A stretch of DNA of 24,405 bases from Lachnoclostridium sp. UBA5890 (GTDB lineage Bacteria > Bacillota > Clostridia > Lachnospirales > Lachnospiraceae). The stretch is from the NCBI GenBank assembly GCA_002431395.1, contig DJEU01000054.1, positions 1 to 24,405 on the forward strand. Direction: 5' to 3'. Made by a program: the position numbers and the translations under genes. Shown piece after piece: positions 1-7,381 of the stretch. The notes under the pieces were generated by a model, which saw only the letters and a list, made by a program, of their open reading frames with translations, was not told the origin of the DNA and did no database searches. Positions within the stretch are counted from its first letter, which is position 1. Every line of letters starts with the position of its first letter.

Positions 1-16
1 AATTTGGTATTCTTGT

Positions 17-45
17 TTTACTTTTTTGTAAATATATGGTATAAT
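17..45 (+). promoter_or_regulatory. Putative sigma-A promoter of the 91-1056 gene
   Basis: A perfect -10 TATAAT lies at 40-45, with a weak -35 TTTACT at 17-22 and a 17-base spacer. A copy of ATGGTA (36-41) overlaps the -10. The same hexamer is clustered at the regulator promoter at 1310-1390, so the small HTH protein might also act here; that link is inference. Confidence 0.5.
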
Positions 46-56
46 TTTAAAAAACG

Positions 57-75
57 TATGCTACTTAACAGCATA
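57..75. repeat. Inverted repeat in the 5' leader, possible operator
   Basis: TATGCT (57-62) and AGCATA (70-75) are exact reverse complements separated by 7 bases. The repeat lies just downstream of the predicted transcription start and upstream of the ribosome site. It is too short for a stable hairpin, so a dimeric repressor site is the simplest reading, but nothing more supports it. Confidence 0.35.
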
Positions 76-90
76 GAAAGAGAGGGAAAA

Positions 91-1056
91 ATGAATTTTT
101 ATACTTTTTCAAATGGAGACGAAGAAGAATTAACATTAGTAGAACGATATATTGGAGAATTTATTTCCCCAAAAGTCGGAAGCGCATATTTTCGCGAAAA
201 GTATTGGGATCAATTTAAAAAGGCAATTCACGATGTGACCATAACCAAAAAAGTAACCACAGAAGACGGAACAACAAAAGAAGAACAAAAAGTAATATCA
301 AAAAAGAGATATGAAATAATGTGCAAACGACATTCGTTTTTGCAAGATGGTTTTTCAGAACTTAATTTTCCGAAAAGACAATTACTCATCACTTTAATTT
401 ACGATTTGTTATCGGAATCAAAGAAAAATGCCATGCTGAAAGTTTATTTGGATGCCTTCATAAATGAATATTATCCAGATGAAAACCTTACATATCACAA
501 GCTTGCAAAATATATTTATTCATATCTGTCACATTCCTCTGATTCTGAGGACTTTTATGTAGATTTTGAAAATATTAAATCTAAACTACAAAAACTTACA
601 AACACTAATAATCCATCAAAAGATAACGAAATATTGGATTTAGTCGCTGGATACTTTAGTGTTGACATACAAATGTTACTTACCGGATCTGGTTTTAAAT
701 ATCGTATCAATTTTGAAGAATTGGAAAAAGTAATGAAAAGCATGAATATGGAAGTAGACGAATTTTTAGAAGAAATCATTGATAAAGCATATTATAATGA
801 GCTAGGTGCAGATTCAATGAACGAAGCAGAAAAACAGGACTTTAGAATTTATGTTCTCCATAATGCTCAACTTTTTGCTGAACTAGTAGATTGTGCATTT
901 GGTTCTGCCACCACAAACTTAACAAAGAAACTTCTGATTGAAGAACCATATTGGATTGAACCAGATAATTTTCCAATCCAAAAACATTTTGACAATCTGT
1001 CTGAATCAAATAAGGCAATTGTTAAAAATGTATTGTTCTATCTTTGCATAAATTAG
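91..1056 (+). CDS. Uncharacterised 321-aa soluble protein
   Basis: I do not recognise this protein. The reading frame is open from base 4, but the start at ATG 91 is preferred because a ribosome site (GAGAGGG) sits just upstream and the promoter and inverted repeat lie between bases 17 and 75. The protein has no signal peptide and no membrane segment. It is rich in Lys, Glu, Asn and Tyr, and predicted mostly helical by composition. It contains an odd polar stretch with KKVTTEDGTTKEEQK near residues 50-65. No catalytic motif is visible. It is transcribed on the plus strand, convergent with a small HTH gene, with which it shares a bidirectional terminator. A role inside a mobile or defence element is possible from context only. 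Confidence 0.75.
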   Translation: MNFYTFSNGDEEELTLVERYIGEFISPKVGSAYFREKYWDQFKKAIHDVTITKKVTTEDGTTKEEQKVISKKRYEIMCKRHSFLQDGFSELNFPKRQLLITLIYDLLSESKKNAMLKVYLDAFINEYYPDENLTYHKLAKYIYSYLSHSSDSEDFYVDFENIKSKLQKLTNTNNPSKDNEILDLVAGYFSVDIQMLLTGSGFKYRINFEELEKVMKSMNMEVDEFLEEIIDKAYYNELGADSMNEAEKQDFRIYVLHNAQLFAELVDCAFGSATTNLTKKLLIEEPYWIEPDNFPIQKHFDNLSESNKAIVKNVLFYLCIN

Positions 1057-1068
1057 CATTTTGCACAA

Positions 1069-1108
1069 AAATAGAGAGTGCTTTCGTGATATGAAGTACT
1101 CTCTATTT
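1069..1108. terminator. Bidirectional intrinsic terminator
   Basis: There is an 11-base perfect inverted repeat, AAATAGAGAGT (1069-1079) with ACTCTCTATTT (1098-1108), with further pairing inside the loop. A-rich and T-rich flanks on each side make it usable in both directions. It separates the convergent genes ending at 1056 and 1103, and its right arm overlaps the stop codon of the HTH gene. Confidence 0.8.
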
Positions 1109-1315
1109 AAATATAACTATATCATTAGGTGTACATTCCAAAATGTTACACAATTTTTCAACGGTTAATAATGTAATATTTTTATTTTTCTTTAAGCTGT
1201 CCAACGTTTTATTATCAATACCAGCTTTAAGAAGACGGTACTGAGAAATATTTTTTTGATGCATTGTCTCCCACAATGGTTCGTAACTTATAATAACAAT
1301 CACCTCGTTTACCAT
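1103..1315 (-). CDS. Small Cro/C1 (XRE)-type helix-turn-helix regulator
   Basis: The 70-aa frame matches the compact Cro-like HTH family that usually reads 'SY.PLW.TL...' followed by a helix-turn-helix, 'LLKAGI..KTL..LKKN', and ends with 'LCNILECTPNDIV' (family knowledge). It should be a DNA-binding transcriptional repressor. Start choice is unclear. The ATG at 1315 has no ribosome site. An excellent GAGGTGA lies inside the frame at 1300-1306, so initiation may be at the GTG at 1303 or at an ATT/ATA codon (1294 or 1291), where family members normally begin. The gene diverges from the secreted transglutaminase-like gene, and copies of TACCAT lie around both promoters, suggesting autoregulation and control of the neighbour (inference). 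Confidence 0.8.
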   Translation of the reverse strand: MVNEVIVIISYEPLWETMHQKNISQYRLLKAGIDNKTLDSLKKNKNITLLTVEKLCNILECTPNDIVIFK

Positions 1316-1390
1316 TTTAATCTGTAAAAGTTAAAAATGGTATTGTAATTATTTTCACAATATGTTATACTACCATTAGTTTGATACCAT
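1310..1390. promoter_or_regulatory. Cluster of four TACCAT/ATGGTA motifs, candidate operator array
   Basis: Copies lie at 1310-1315 (TACCAT), 1337-1342 (ATGGTA), 1371-1376 (TACCAT) and 1385-1390 (TACCAT). The first two form a larger inverted repeat, ACCATTTT (1311-1318) and AAAATGGT (1334-1341). They flank or overlap the -35/-10 of the plus-strand gene at 1418 and the start of the divergent HTH gene. Elsewhere in the window the hexamer occurs roughly once per 1-2 kb by eye. Confidence 0.5.
1343..1371 (+). promoter_or_regulatory. Promoter of the secreted transglutaminase-like gene
   Basis: TTGTAA (1343-1348) and TATACT (1366-1371) are separated by 17 bases, a good sigma-A match. TACCAT copies sit immediately before the -35 (as ATGGTA) and immediately at or after the -10, well placed for repression. 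Confidence 0.6.
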
Positions 1391-1417
1391 ATTTATACAA
1401 TTGAAAGGGAGTTTATT

Positions 1418-3175
1418 ATGATAAGAAGAAAACTAATAACAATGTCGGTTGCGTCAGCAATCATGGTAACAGCAATGGGGGTACATGCCCCATCGGTAGA
1501 AGCGAAGAGTTTACGTTTAAGCAGTAAGAAAGTAACCCTTACCGTGGGTAAATCAAAGACCATCAAGGTTAGGGGTGCGAAGAAAGTAACATGGAAGGTT
1601 ACATCAGGTGGTAAGTGCATTCGTTTATCTAATAAGAAGAAAACGAGTGTAAAAATCACTGCAAAGAAAGCAGGAAGTGCGAAGGTGCAGGCGAAAGCAG
1701 GAAATAAGAAGATTTCATGCAAAGTAACCGTAAAACCAGCCAAAAACAAAAAGACAACCGTACTGAACGTAACCAAGGTAGACGATGCGACAGTAAAAAA
1801 AGTCCACGAGACATTAAGTAAGGGTAACACGTTAAAAATCCGTATCAGTGGTGGTAAACAATCCGAAAGAACCAACACCATGGATAGATTAAAAGTAGCG
1901 GTAAGTAAACACAATGAATACGGGGTACGCCCACAGCTCAGTAGTCACACCACAAAATCCTACACCGAATGGGAAGCCGACAGCGAGTTAGCAGGTCAGT
2001 ATAAATGGGGTCTACTCCTCGTAAAGGATATTGTAGATTCCCGCAAAAATGATTATATTAACTCAAAGAGAATACAAGAAGAAAGAGATACTTACAACTA
2101 CACAGAAGCCTGTAACAACAAGGAAACCGAACTTAAGAACAAATACAAATACGAGGGTGACGAATGGAAGAAAACCTTTGAGGAAGTAACAGGTATTCCT
2201 TATATACACGGTAGTTATGAACACGGTGATTACAGTAATTCTGATTTCAACTACACAGACGGTCAGAAAGCCAAGACAGGCACCATAGAGACCAATAACG
2301 GTGGGTATTATGACTGGAAAACAGAAAACGGGGACTACTACTGGTATACAGTAAACTACGATGGTAAGGAATATAAGTTCACAGATAGTGCCAAGTTGTA
2401 CACAACCCTCACGGGGTACGAGGATAACTACGAGGAGTTAGTAACAGATAAGAATGCGTACGTATACCGTATCTGTTCAGACGACTATGACCCTTACTCC
2501 CAAAGGGGCAGTTACGTAGAAGTTCCAGCATCAAACATCACATTCCACTACGAACCCCTTAAGGTAGACCTCACCGCAGTCGACGCCACCATCAACACCA
2601 AGATAACCACCGAGCTTAACACCTTTAAAGAGTCATGTTTAAGTAGTAAAGTACAAGATACAGAATCTTCAGACTCTAAGTTATATAAGTTATTATGTGA
2701 AAATAAGTTCTGTGACCTCAGTTCAGCCATTCAGCAGAAAATACTTCAAGAGATTATGATTTGCAACAGAAGTGAAGCAGGTAATGCTTACGTGGCATAT
2801 AATTATGAGTTAGCAGCCAGTCACGGTGTAAAAAGTTGTAAAGGTATAAAGAATCCAAAAGGTAGAATCCACGGCGAAGGCGGAGCGGAAGGTTTAGAGC
2901 TTGCATATCAGAAAAAATGGATGGGGGTATGTGCCAACTACGTTAGTTTGGAGATGACAATATATGACTTGTTTGATTTACCTTGCAGTAAGGTTAGATG
3001 TGATGCTTGTAACCATGCATGGTCAGTAGTAAAACTTACAAACAACGAAGGTAAAACATTCTATGCTTATAATAATTATGGTATCAAGAGTGTATATAAA
3101 GATAGGTACGATAAGTGTGAAAAACATTCAAAGACTAAACCAGTTCATATAAGCATGAATGTTATCTTACAATAA
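1418..3175 (+). CDS. Secreted Big2 (Ig-like) + transglutaminase-like protein
   Basis: The 585-aa protein has a strong ribosome site (AAGGGAG) upstream of ATG 1418. Residues 1-30 are a signal peptide with an Ala-rich end (VEAKS). Residues about 31-107 are a Lys-rich Big2-type Ig-like domain, common in clostridial surface proteins. The middle is a Tyr/Asp/Asn-rich region with no recognised domain. The C-terminal part (about 455-560) looks like a transglutaminase/papain-fold domain: Cys505 in GVCANYVS, His533 in CNHAWSVV, and the usual Asp position occupied by Asn552/553 (YAYNNYGI). Asn can serve as the third residue in papain-like triads, so activity is possible as a protease or cross-linking/amidase enzyme outside the cell. 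There is no LPxTG anchor. It is transcribed next to a small HTH regulator. The domain call is from motifs only. Confidence 0.8.
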   Translation: MIRRKLITMSVASAIMVTAMGVHAPSVEAKSLRLSSKKVTLTVGKSKTIKVRGAKKVTWKVTSGGKCIRLSNKKKTSVKITAKKAGSAKVQAKAGNKKISCKVTVKPAKNKKTTVLNVTKVDDATVKKVHETLSKGNTLKIRISGGKQSERTNTMDRLKVAVSKHNEYGVRPQLSSHTTKSYTEWEADSELAGQYKWGLLLVKDIVDSRKNDYINSKRIQEERDTYNYTEACNNKETELKNKYKYEGDEWKKTFEEVTGIPYIHGSYEHGDYSNSDFNYTDGQKAKTGTIETNNGGYYDWKTENGDYYWYTVNYDGKEYKFTDSAKLYTTLTGYEDNYEELVTDKNAYVYRICSDDYDPYSQRGSYVEVPASNITFHYEPLKVDLTAVDATINTKITTELNTFKESCLSSKVQDTESSDSKLYKLLCENKFCDLSSAIQQKILQEIMICNRSEAGNAYVAYNYELAASHGVKSCKGIKNPKGRIHGEGGAEGLELAYQKKWMGVCANYVSLEMTIYDLFDLPCSKVRCDACNHAWSVVKLTNNEGKTFYAYNNYGIKSVYKDRYDKCEKHSKTKPVHISMNVILQ

Positions 3176-3225
3176 TATTGTAAGATTAAATAGCAGTATT
3201 GTCAACAACAAAATTAAAATAAATA

Positions 3226-3249
3226 AGGAGTACTGCCCCCAGTACTCCT
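3226..3249 (+). other. Perfect hairpin upstream of the 3277 gene
   Basis: AGGAGTACTG (3226-3235) pairs exactly with CAGTACTCCT (3240-3249) around a CCCC loop. No U-tract follows, so it is not a standard plus-strand terminator. Its right arm CTCCT can alternatively pair with the ribosome site AGGAG at 3262-3266, which would make it a possible translation switch or mRNA 5' stabiliser. Confidence 0.55.
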
Positions 3250-3276
3250 ACATAAAGAAGCAGGAGGGTAACAACC

Positions 3277-3675
3277 ATGATATTAGAGATTAAGGACATA
3301 AATGAAGTAGTAGAGCACAATCTTTCAAGAGCATTATACGAACTCAAGGAGAGACCAGTCGAGATAAAAGTATTGGGTCATAATGAAGTAATAGACCTAG
3401 AGGGGTTCAAAGGGTTACTTATTGAAGCCCTAAAGGCAGAGTACATTCCAAAAGCATTTTGGAATTACAAAGATGGTGATTTGAACCTAAAGGACTTCAT
3501 GGAAGGAGAATTACTCGAAGCCGACAATCCAGAGTTGTTAGACACAATCTACGAGGACATAGCGGTAAGAATCGTCCGTAAATTAACAAGGGGTAAAAAG
3601 ATAAACACGAACAGGATTATCGAGAAGGTACTTGACAAATATGACAACGAACTTACCAATTACAAAGCATATTAG
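3277..3675 (+). CDS. Uncharacterised 132-aa acidic protein
   Basis: I do not recognise it. The frame starts 8 bases after an excellent ribosome site (AGGAGGG, 3262-3268) and ends just before a clear terminator, so it is very likely a real gene. The protein is soluble, helical and rich in Glu, Leu and Lys, with no signal peptide, cysteine cluster or membrane segment. A central acidic part around residues 65-90 (DLNLKDFMEGELLEAD) precedes a basic helix (RIVRKLTRGKKINTNRI). It follows the secreted transglutaminase-like gene on the same strand with about 100 bases between, filled by a hairpin. It may be cotranscribed with that gene. Function unknown. Confidence 0.7.
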   Translation: MILEIKDINEVVEHNLSRALYELKERPVEIKVLGHNEVIDLEGFKGLLIEALKAEYIPKAFWNYKDGDLNLKDFMEGELLEADNPELLDTIYEDIAVRIVRKLTRGKKINTNRIIEKVLDKYDNELTNYKAY

Positions 3676-3710
3676 TTATATTTTATCATAATAGACAAAA
3701 ACTTTCTTCG

Positions 3711-3746
3711 AAAAAGGTTATTTCAGTAAAATGGAATAGCCTTTTT
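3711..3746 (+). terminator. Intrinsic terminator after the 3277 gene
   Basis: A 12-base stem, AAAAAGGTTATT (3711-3722) with AATAGCCTTTTT (3735-3746), contains one G-U pair and ends in a T run. It closes the plus-strand transcript. Confidence 0.75.
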
Positions 3747-3879
3747 CATTTAAAATTTACCCTGTTTTTAGTTGTAATAAATAAATGGAGAGTTCTTTTT
3801 TCTTAAACCTAACCTCAAAATAATAATAATGTATAAACAAAAATAGTCTTTTTGGAGGCAGGAAAGGTATACAAATTAC

Positions 3880-4134
3880 ATGGAAAAGATATTTGTGCAG
3901 ACAATAAATTGTATCAACCTAGGCACAATAACGGCAACAGGTTTGTTAGGGGTACTCTATAACTTCCCTTATATAGTTGCGGTCATTGTATTGTCGATGG
4001 TATTGACAAGCACAGTAATATTATACATCAAAGCAGATGAGATATTTGAAGCGATTTGTGTACCATTTTTGTACCATTTTAGAAAAAAAAGACGAAATTT
4101 GATGAAATTTGATAAAATGACAAAAGTGCCGTAA
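3880..4134 (+). CDS. Possible small membrane protein, 84 aa
   Basis: This is an open frame with two hydrophobic stretches (about residues 14-33 and 34-52) followed by a basic tail, so it would be a small membrane hairpin protein. Support is modest. GGAGG at 3854-3858 is too far from the ATG (21 bases), and the nearer AAAGG (3863-3867) is 12 bases away. Its last 25 codons run through a tandem DNA repeat (two copies of GTACCATTTT, 4060-4080) and short A/T repeats that look non-coding. The stop codon lies inside a terminator stem. It is either a real short gene or chance coding at the edge of an element. Confidence 0.35.
   Translation: MEKIFVQTINCINLGTITATGLLGVLYNFPYIVAVIVLSMVLTSTVILYIKADEIFEAICVPFLYHFRKKRRNLMKFDKMTKVP
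4060..4080. repeat. Tandem GTACCATTTT repeat, 11-base pitch
   Basis: Two copies start at 4060 and 4071, exactly one helical turn apart. They share the core TACCATTTT with copies at 1310-1318 and, in reverse, 1334-1342. Short direct repeats of this kind are typical of protein-binding arrays such as repressor operators or integrase arm sites (family knowledge). Which applies here is not shown by the sequence. Confidence 0.5.
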
Positions 4135-4163
4135 TGCCCTATTTTAAAGGTGTTACGGCACTT
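4124..4163 (-). terminator. Inverted repeat, probable terminator of the minus-strand operon
   Basis: AAGTGCCGTAA (4124-4134) and TTACGGCACTT (4153-4163) are perfect arms around an 18-base loop. Read on the minus strand it is followed by a T-rich run (TTTTGTCATTTT), so it fits as the terminator of the operon ending at 4245. It also covers the stop codon of the plus-strand ORF at 3880-4134. Confidence 0.6.
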
Positions 4164-4244
4164 GACGTAATGAGACGAAAATCACTGGTTTTTAACAAGA
4201 GGTGAGTGCTAATTTTTTTGTGAACATTTTGTGTCCTCCTTACC

Positions 4245-7200
4245 TTATCCTTTCAAACCTGCCTTTTTCAGCCACTTGCGGTAGATTTTCAATTTTCCTG
4301 ACGGCACATAAACCGATGCTTTTCTCGGAATTCCACGGAAAGCATTCTTTCCAATCTCCTTTTTCTTGAGATACATACTCTGAATTTTTACCGTTTTTGC
4401 TTTGCGGCAGCCGGCAAACGCGTTTTTGCCGATTCCCGTGACACGATAATAGATTCCTTTGTATTTTACGTAATTTGGCACCATTATCTTTTTGATCTTC
4501 TTTGAACTGCTACCCATACAGGTGACATCAAAGATGCCTTTTTTCGCATTGACGGCATTGACACGGTAACGGAGTCCTTTGGCCTTAAATGAGGAACCTT
4601 TTAACAGATACGAATACGTTGTCTTTCTACCATATTCTGTGTCCTCATTATCATCCGAGCCTTCAAAATAAAGACCATCCTGTTCCGAATTACCGGCACT
4701 GCTGCTATTGCCATTGAAACTATTCTTTTCGTCTTCCAGCGAATATTTTACAATACGGGAACGTTCCCCACACCGACGGCAGTGAATGGATTTTTCGCCC
4801 TGCGTCGCCGCCGTCGCCGGGATATCAATCGTGAAATCCAGCTCCCAATCATGTCCCAGTGGCTGCAAATAGGTATCTATGAGCAAAATGCCTCTCTTCC
4901 CAGCTGCGTCTGCATACACATTGTCGCAGTCCCTGCAAATATAATATTCGATATTTCCCGGCTGAGTACACGTCTGTGCCTTTGCTTCAAATTTCTGCAT
5001 ATCGTGTTCATGTTCTGCATCCGTTTCCGGACGAACCGTCGCTCCGGATATTTTTTCAATGTTGTAATAATCCCTCGCATTTTTCGGAGTTATGATTGTG
5101 AAATCTTCGGTTCCAGCTCCTTCCCAAGCGTCCTCTGCCGCTTCCGGTGCTGTCTTTGCCTTAAATTTCATTCCTTCCAAAGAAGTACAGCCCGCAAATG
5201 CTTTACTTCCAATATTGGTAATTGTTTTTGGCAATGTCACATAGGTAAGTTCTGTCTGATCTGCAAACGCATTTGCGTCAATGACCGTAACCGTATACGC
5301 CGTATCTCCCATCGTAACCTCTGCCGGAATGTTCACTTTGCCGGAAATTTTCTCCCCTGGTTTTGCAGAAACATGTATCGTGCTATTTCCGGAAAGATCT
5401 TCTTCCTTTGTATAACGCACTCCATCCATTTCAATATAAAGAATATCTCCGCATTTTTCACACGTTCCGTCTACATACTGATGTCCTGTCGCCGGAATGA
5501 CTGTCTGCGCTTCCAAAACTTCTCCACACTTCGAGCAATGGCTTCCCTGTGTCAATCCTTCTCCGGTACAAGAAGCCGCAACCGCTTCATCAATGACCAC
5601 CTCGTGGGTGTGTGATTCTTCTCCCGTTTTCTGAATCGTAAACTCTTTTCGGATCGTACCCCGGAAAAGTCCCTTACCGGAAATTACCGCTGTCGCCGTT
5701 CCGGCATTGATATTTCCTTCATAAGAAAGCGTATAATCAACGCCCGGTTCCAGCACCGTGTCTTTTCGATAAGATACCGTCACTTCCGGCTTGCAGGCAT
5801 TTCCATCATAGAGAAATGTGTCTTTTGACAAACTGACATCCATATCCGAAATATCCTGACTTCCTTCTTCTCCGACACGCAGCATAAAGGTCTGCTTAAT
5901 GCGTGGATTGTACTTTGGATACACACTCAGTTTCGTGATTCCTTCCGCGATAATCTCGTAATGGTCATATGGTGCATTATTGCTTGCCTTTTCCGGCGAC
6001 GCTGCCACTTCTTCATTTGTCGACTCCATTACCATATCCTGGTAGTCCGCGTCCCCGTCACTCGCCTGAATCCAACAGTATAGCTGAGACCCCACCGGGT
6101 TGCTCGTCGGAAAAATTGTCGAATAACTGGCTTTAGAACTCATACTGTTACGCCAATACAATTTCATATTTGTCGGCGGAGCAATACGTATCGTATCACC
6201 GCACACAGAACATTTTCCGGTACTTTTTCCCTCGGAATCTACCTCTCCATAAACATAATCATGTGCTTTTTTCGCCATGACTTCTTCTATCGTATTCTGG
6301 CAAGTGGCACAATAATATTGTTTTTTCCCTTCTTTCGTACATGTAGATTCCGTATACGATATCATTTTTCTCGGATGATTACATTTTACTGTGATTTCTT
6401 TTTGCGCTACAATCGTACCTCCTGACTTTGCCGTAATGGTAACGGTTCCGTCCACAATTCCTGTCACTAAGCCATCCTGCGTCACCGTCGCCACCGCCGG
6501 ATCCGAAGAGGTGTAGGTAATGTCTTCCATCGACCACACATCACGAATGGCATTGTTTCTTCGAAGTTTCACACGAGGACTCACTGTCGTCGTTCCATTG
6601 GTAAAAATCTGGTCATCCCCATCCAGATACGTTTCCTGTATATAGTCATTGGACACTTCAATCTTCTGCATCACATCTTCCGGTGCTTCCAACATCGTCT
6701 CATCCACCTCCGATTTTGTGGAAAATTCTCCTGCCATCGTCGCCGGGTACGGAGCAGCCTCCGAATAAAAGCCACCAAAGCCAACATAGCTAAACTTCGG
6801 GTTGATCATACTTGTATAATGCCCCGTTTCCTCACTCAACTCCTGTTTTACCCAATATTGTTTTTCACTGTACCAAAGCAAAACACCTTCAATCATATCC
6901 TTCGCATGATAATAGGCAAGATCTTCGGAAGATGAAGTTATCCCATTACTGCGAATGGAAAAAGTACTCTTTTTATTCAAGCGGTCATGTCCGGAATCCA
7001 TAAATCGGAACGCAATTCCGGCTTCTGCCGCACGGATGCGCGCAATATACTCCAGATCGCTCGACCATTTCAAGGGAACATAATCCGATGGCTGAAGATA
7101 TCTGCTGGGATCTCTCGGATCCTTTATATTTCCTGCTTCACACGCCTCTTTTCGAATTTCATTGATCTTGGCAAGTGCTTCCTTGGCCTGCGCAAAATAA

Positions 7201-7358
7201 GAGCCATATACACCAACCAATGTACATCCTTCCGACGCCTCTGTCACATTTGTTTCCAATACCGTCTGCGTTTTCGCTCCTGCCACATTTGCCGGCACAA
7301 TAAGGGCAAACGTAAGAGCCACCGCAAGAATCCTCTTCTTAATTGTTTTCTTTTGCAT
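4245..7358 (-). CDS. Secreted CAP-domain mosaic protein with Big2, Cys-pair repeats and LRR_5 modules
   Basis: The 1037-aa protein starts at ATG 7358, preceded by GGAG at 8 bases; two upstream in-frame ATGs lack ribosome sites. Residues 1-28 are a signal peptide ending ANVAGA. Residues about 50-215 form a CAP/SCP-like domain (ALAKINEIRKEA, SGHDRLN, SEDLAY, TGHYTSMINPKFSYVGFG). A Big2-like domain follows (about 250-325). Three or four CxxC-containing segments follow that pair 'C..EG....C..C' with 'GH.Y..G.C..CG', probably small metal-binding or disulfide modules. Two BspA-type leucine-rich (LRR_5) fragments appear (IGSKAFAGCTSLE; IGKNAFAGCRKAK), the second near the C-terminus. It should be exported and cell-surface associated or released. 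It is last in the five-gene minus-strand run, 23 bases after the membrane-protein gene. Ligand unknown. Confidence 0.85.
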   Translation of the reverse strand: MQKKTIKKRILAVALTFALIVPANVAGAKTQTVLETNVTEASEGCTLVGVYGSYFAQAKEALAKINEIRKEACEAGNIKDPRDPSRYLQPSDYVPLKWSSDLEYIARIRAAEAGIAFRFMDSGHDRLNKKSTFSIRSNGITSSSEDLAYYHAKDMIEGVLLWYSEKQYWVKQELSEETGHYTSMINPKFSYVGFGGFYSEAAPYPATMAGEFSTKSEVDETMLEAPEDVMQKIEVSNDYIQETYLDGDDQIFTNGTTTVSPRVKLRRNNAIRDVWSMEDITYTSSDPAVATVTQDGLVTGIVDGTVTITAKSGGTIVAQKEITVKCNHPRKMISYTESTCTKEGKKQYYCATCQNTIEEVMAKKAHDYVYGEVDSEGKSTGKCSVCGDTIRIAPPTNMKLYWRNSMSSKASYSTIFPTSNPVGSQLYCWIQASDGDADYQDMVMESTNEEVAASPEKASNNAPYDHYEIIAEGITKLSVYPKYNPRIKQTFMLRVGEEGSQDISDMDVSLSKDTFLYDGNACKPEVTVSYRKDTVLEPGVDYTLSYEGNINAGTATAVISGKGLFRGTIRKEFTIQKTGEESHTHEVVIDEAVAASCTGEGLTQGSHCSKCGEVLEAQTVIPATGHQYVDGTCEKCGDILYIEMDGVRYTKEEDLSGNSTIHVSAKPGEKISGKVNIPAEVTMGDTAYTVTVIDANAFADQTELTYVTLPKTITNIGSKAFAGCTSLEGMKFKAKTAPEAAEDAWEGAGTEDFTIITPKNARDYYNIEKISGATVRPETDAEHEHDMQKFEAKAQTCTQPGNIEYYICRDCDNVYADAAGKRGILLIDTYLQPLGHDWELDFTIDIPATAATQGEKSIHCRRCGERSRIVKYSLEDEKNSFNGNSSSAGNSEQDGLYFEGSDDNEDTEYGRKTTYSYLLKGSSFKAKGLRYRVNAVNAKKGIFDVTCMGSSSKKIKKIMVPNYVKYKGIYYRVTGIGKNAFAGCRKAKTVKIQSMYLKKKEIGKNAFRGIPRKASVYVPSGKLKIYRKWLKKAGLKG

Positions 7359-7381
7359 TTTCATCACTCCATTCATATGTA

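Noticed and set aside
4782..5615. 277-aa plus-strand ORF opposite the CAP-domain gene
   Set aside because: It is antisense to a clearly coding gene, lacks a ribosome site and has Arg/Cys/Phe/Ile-rich shadow composition.
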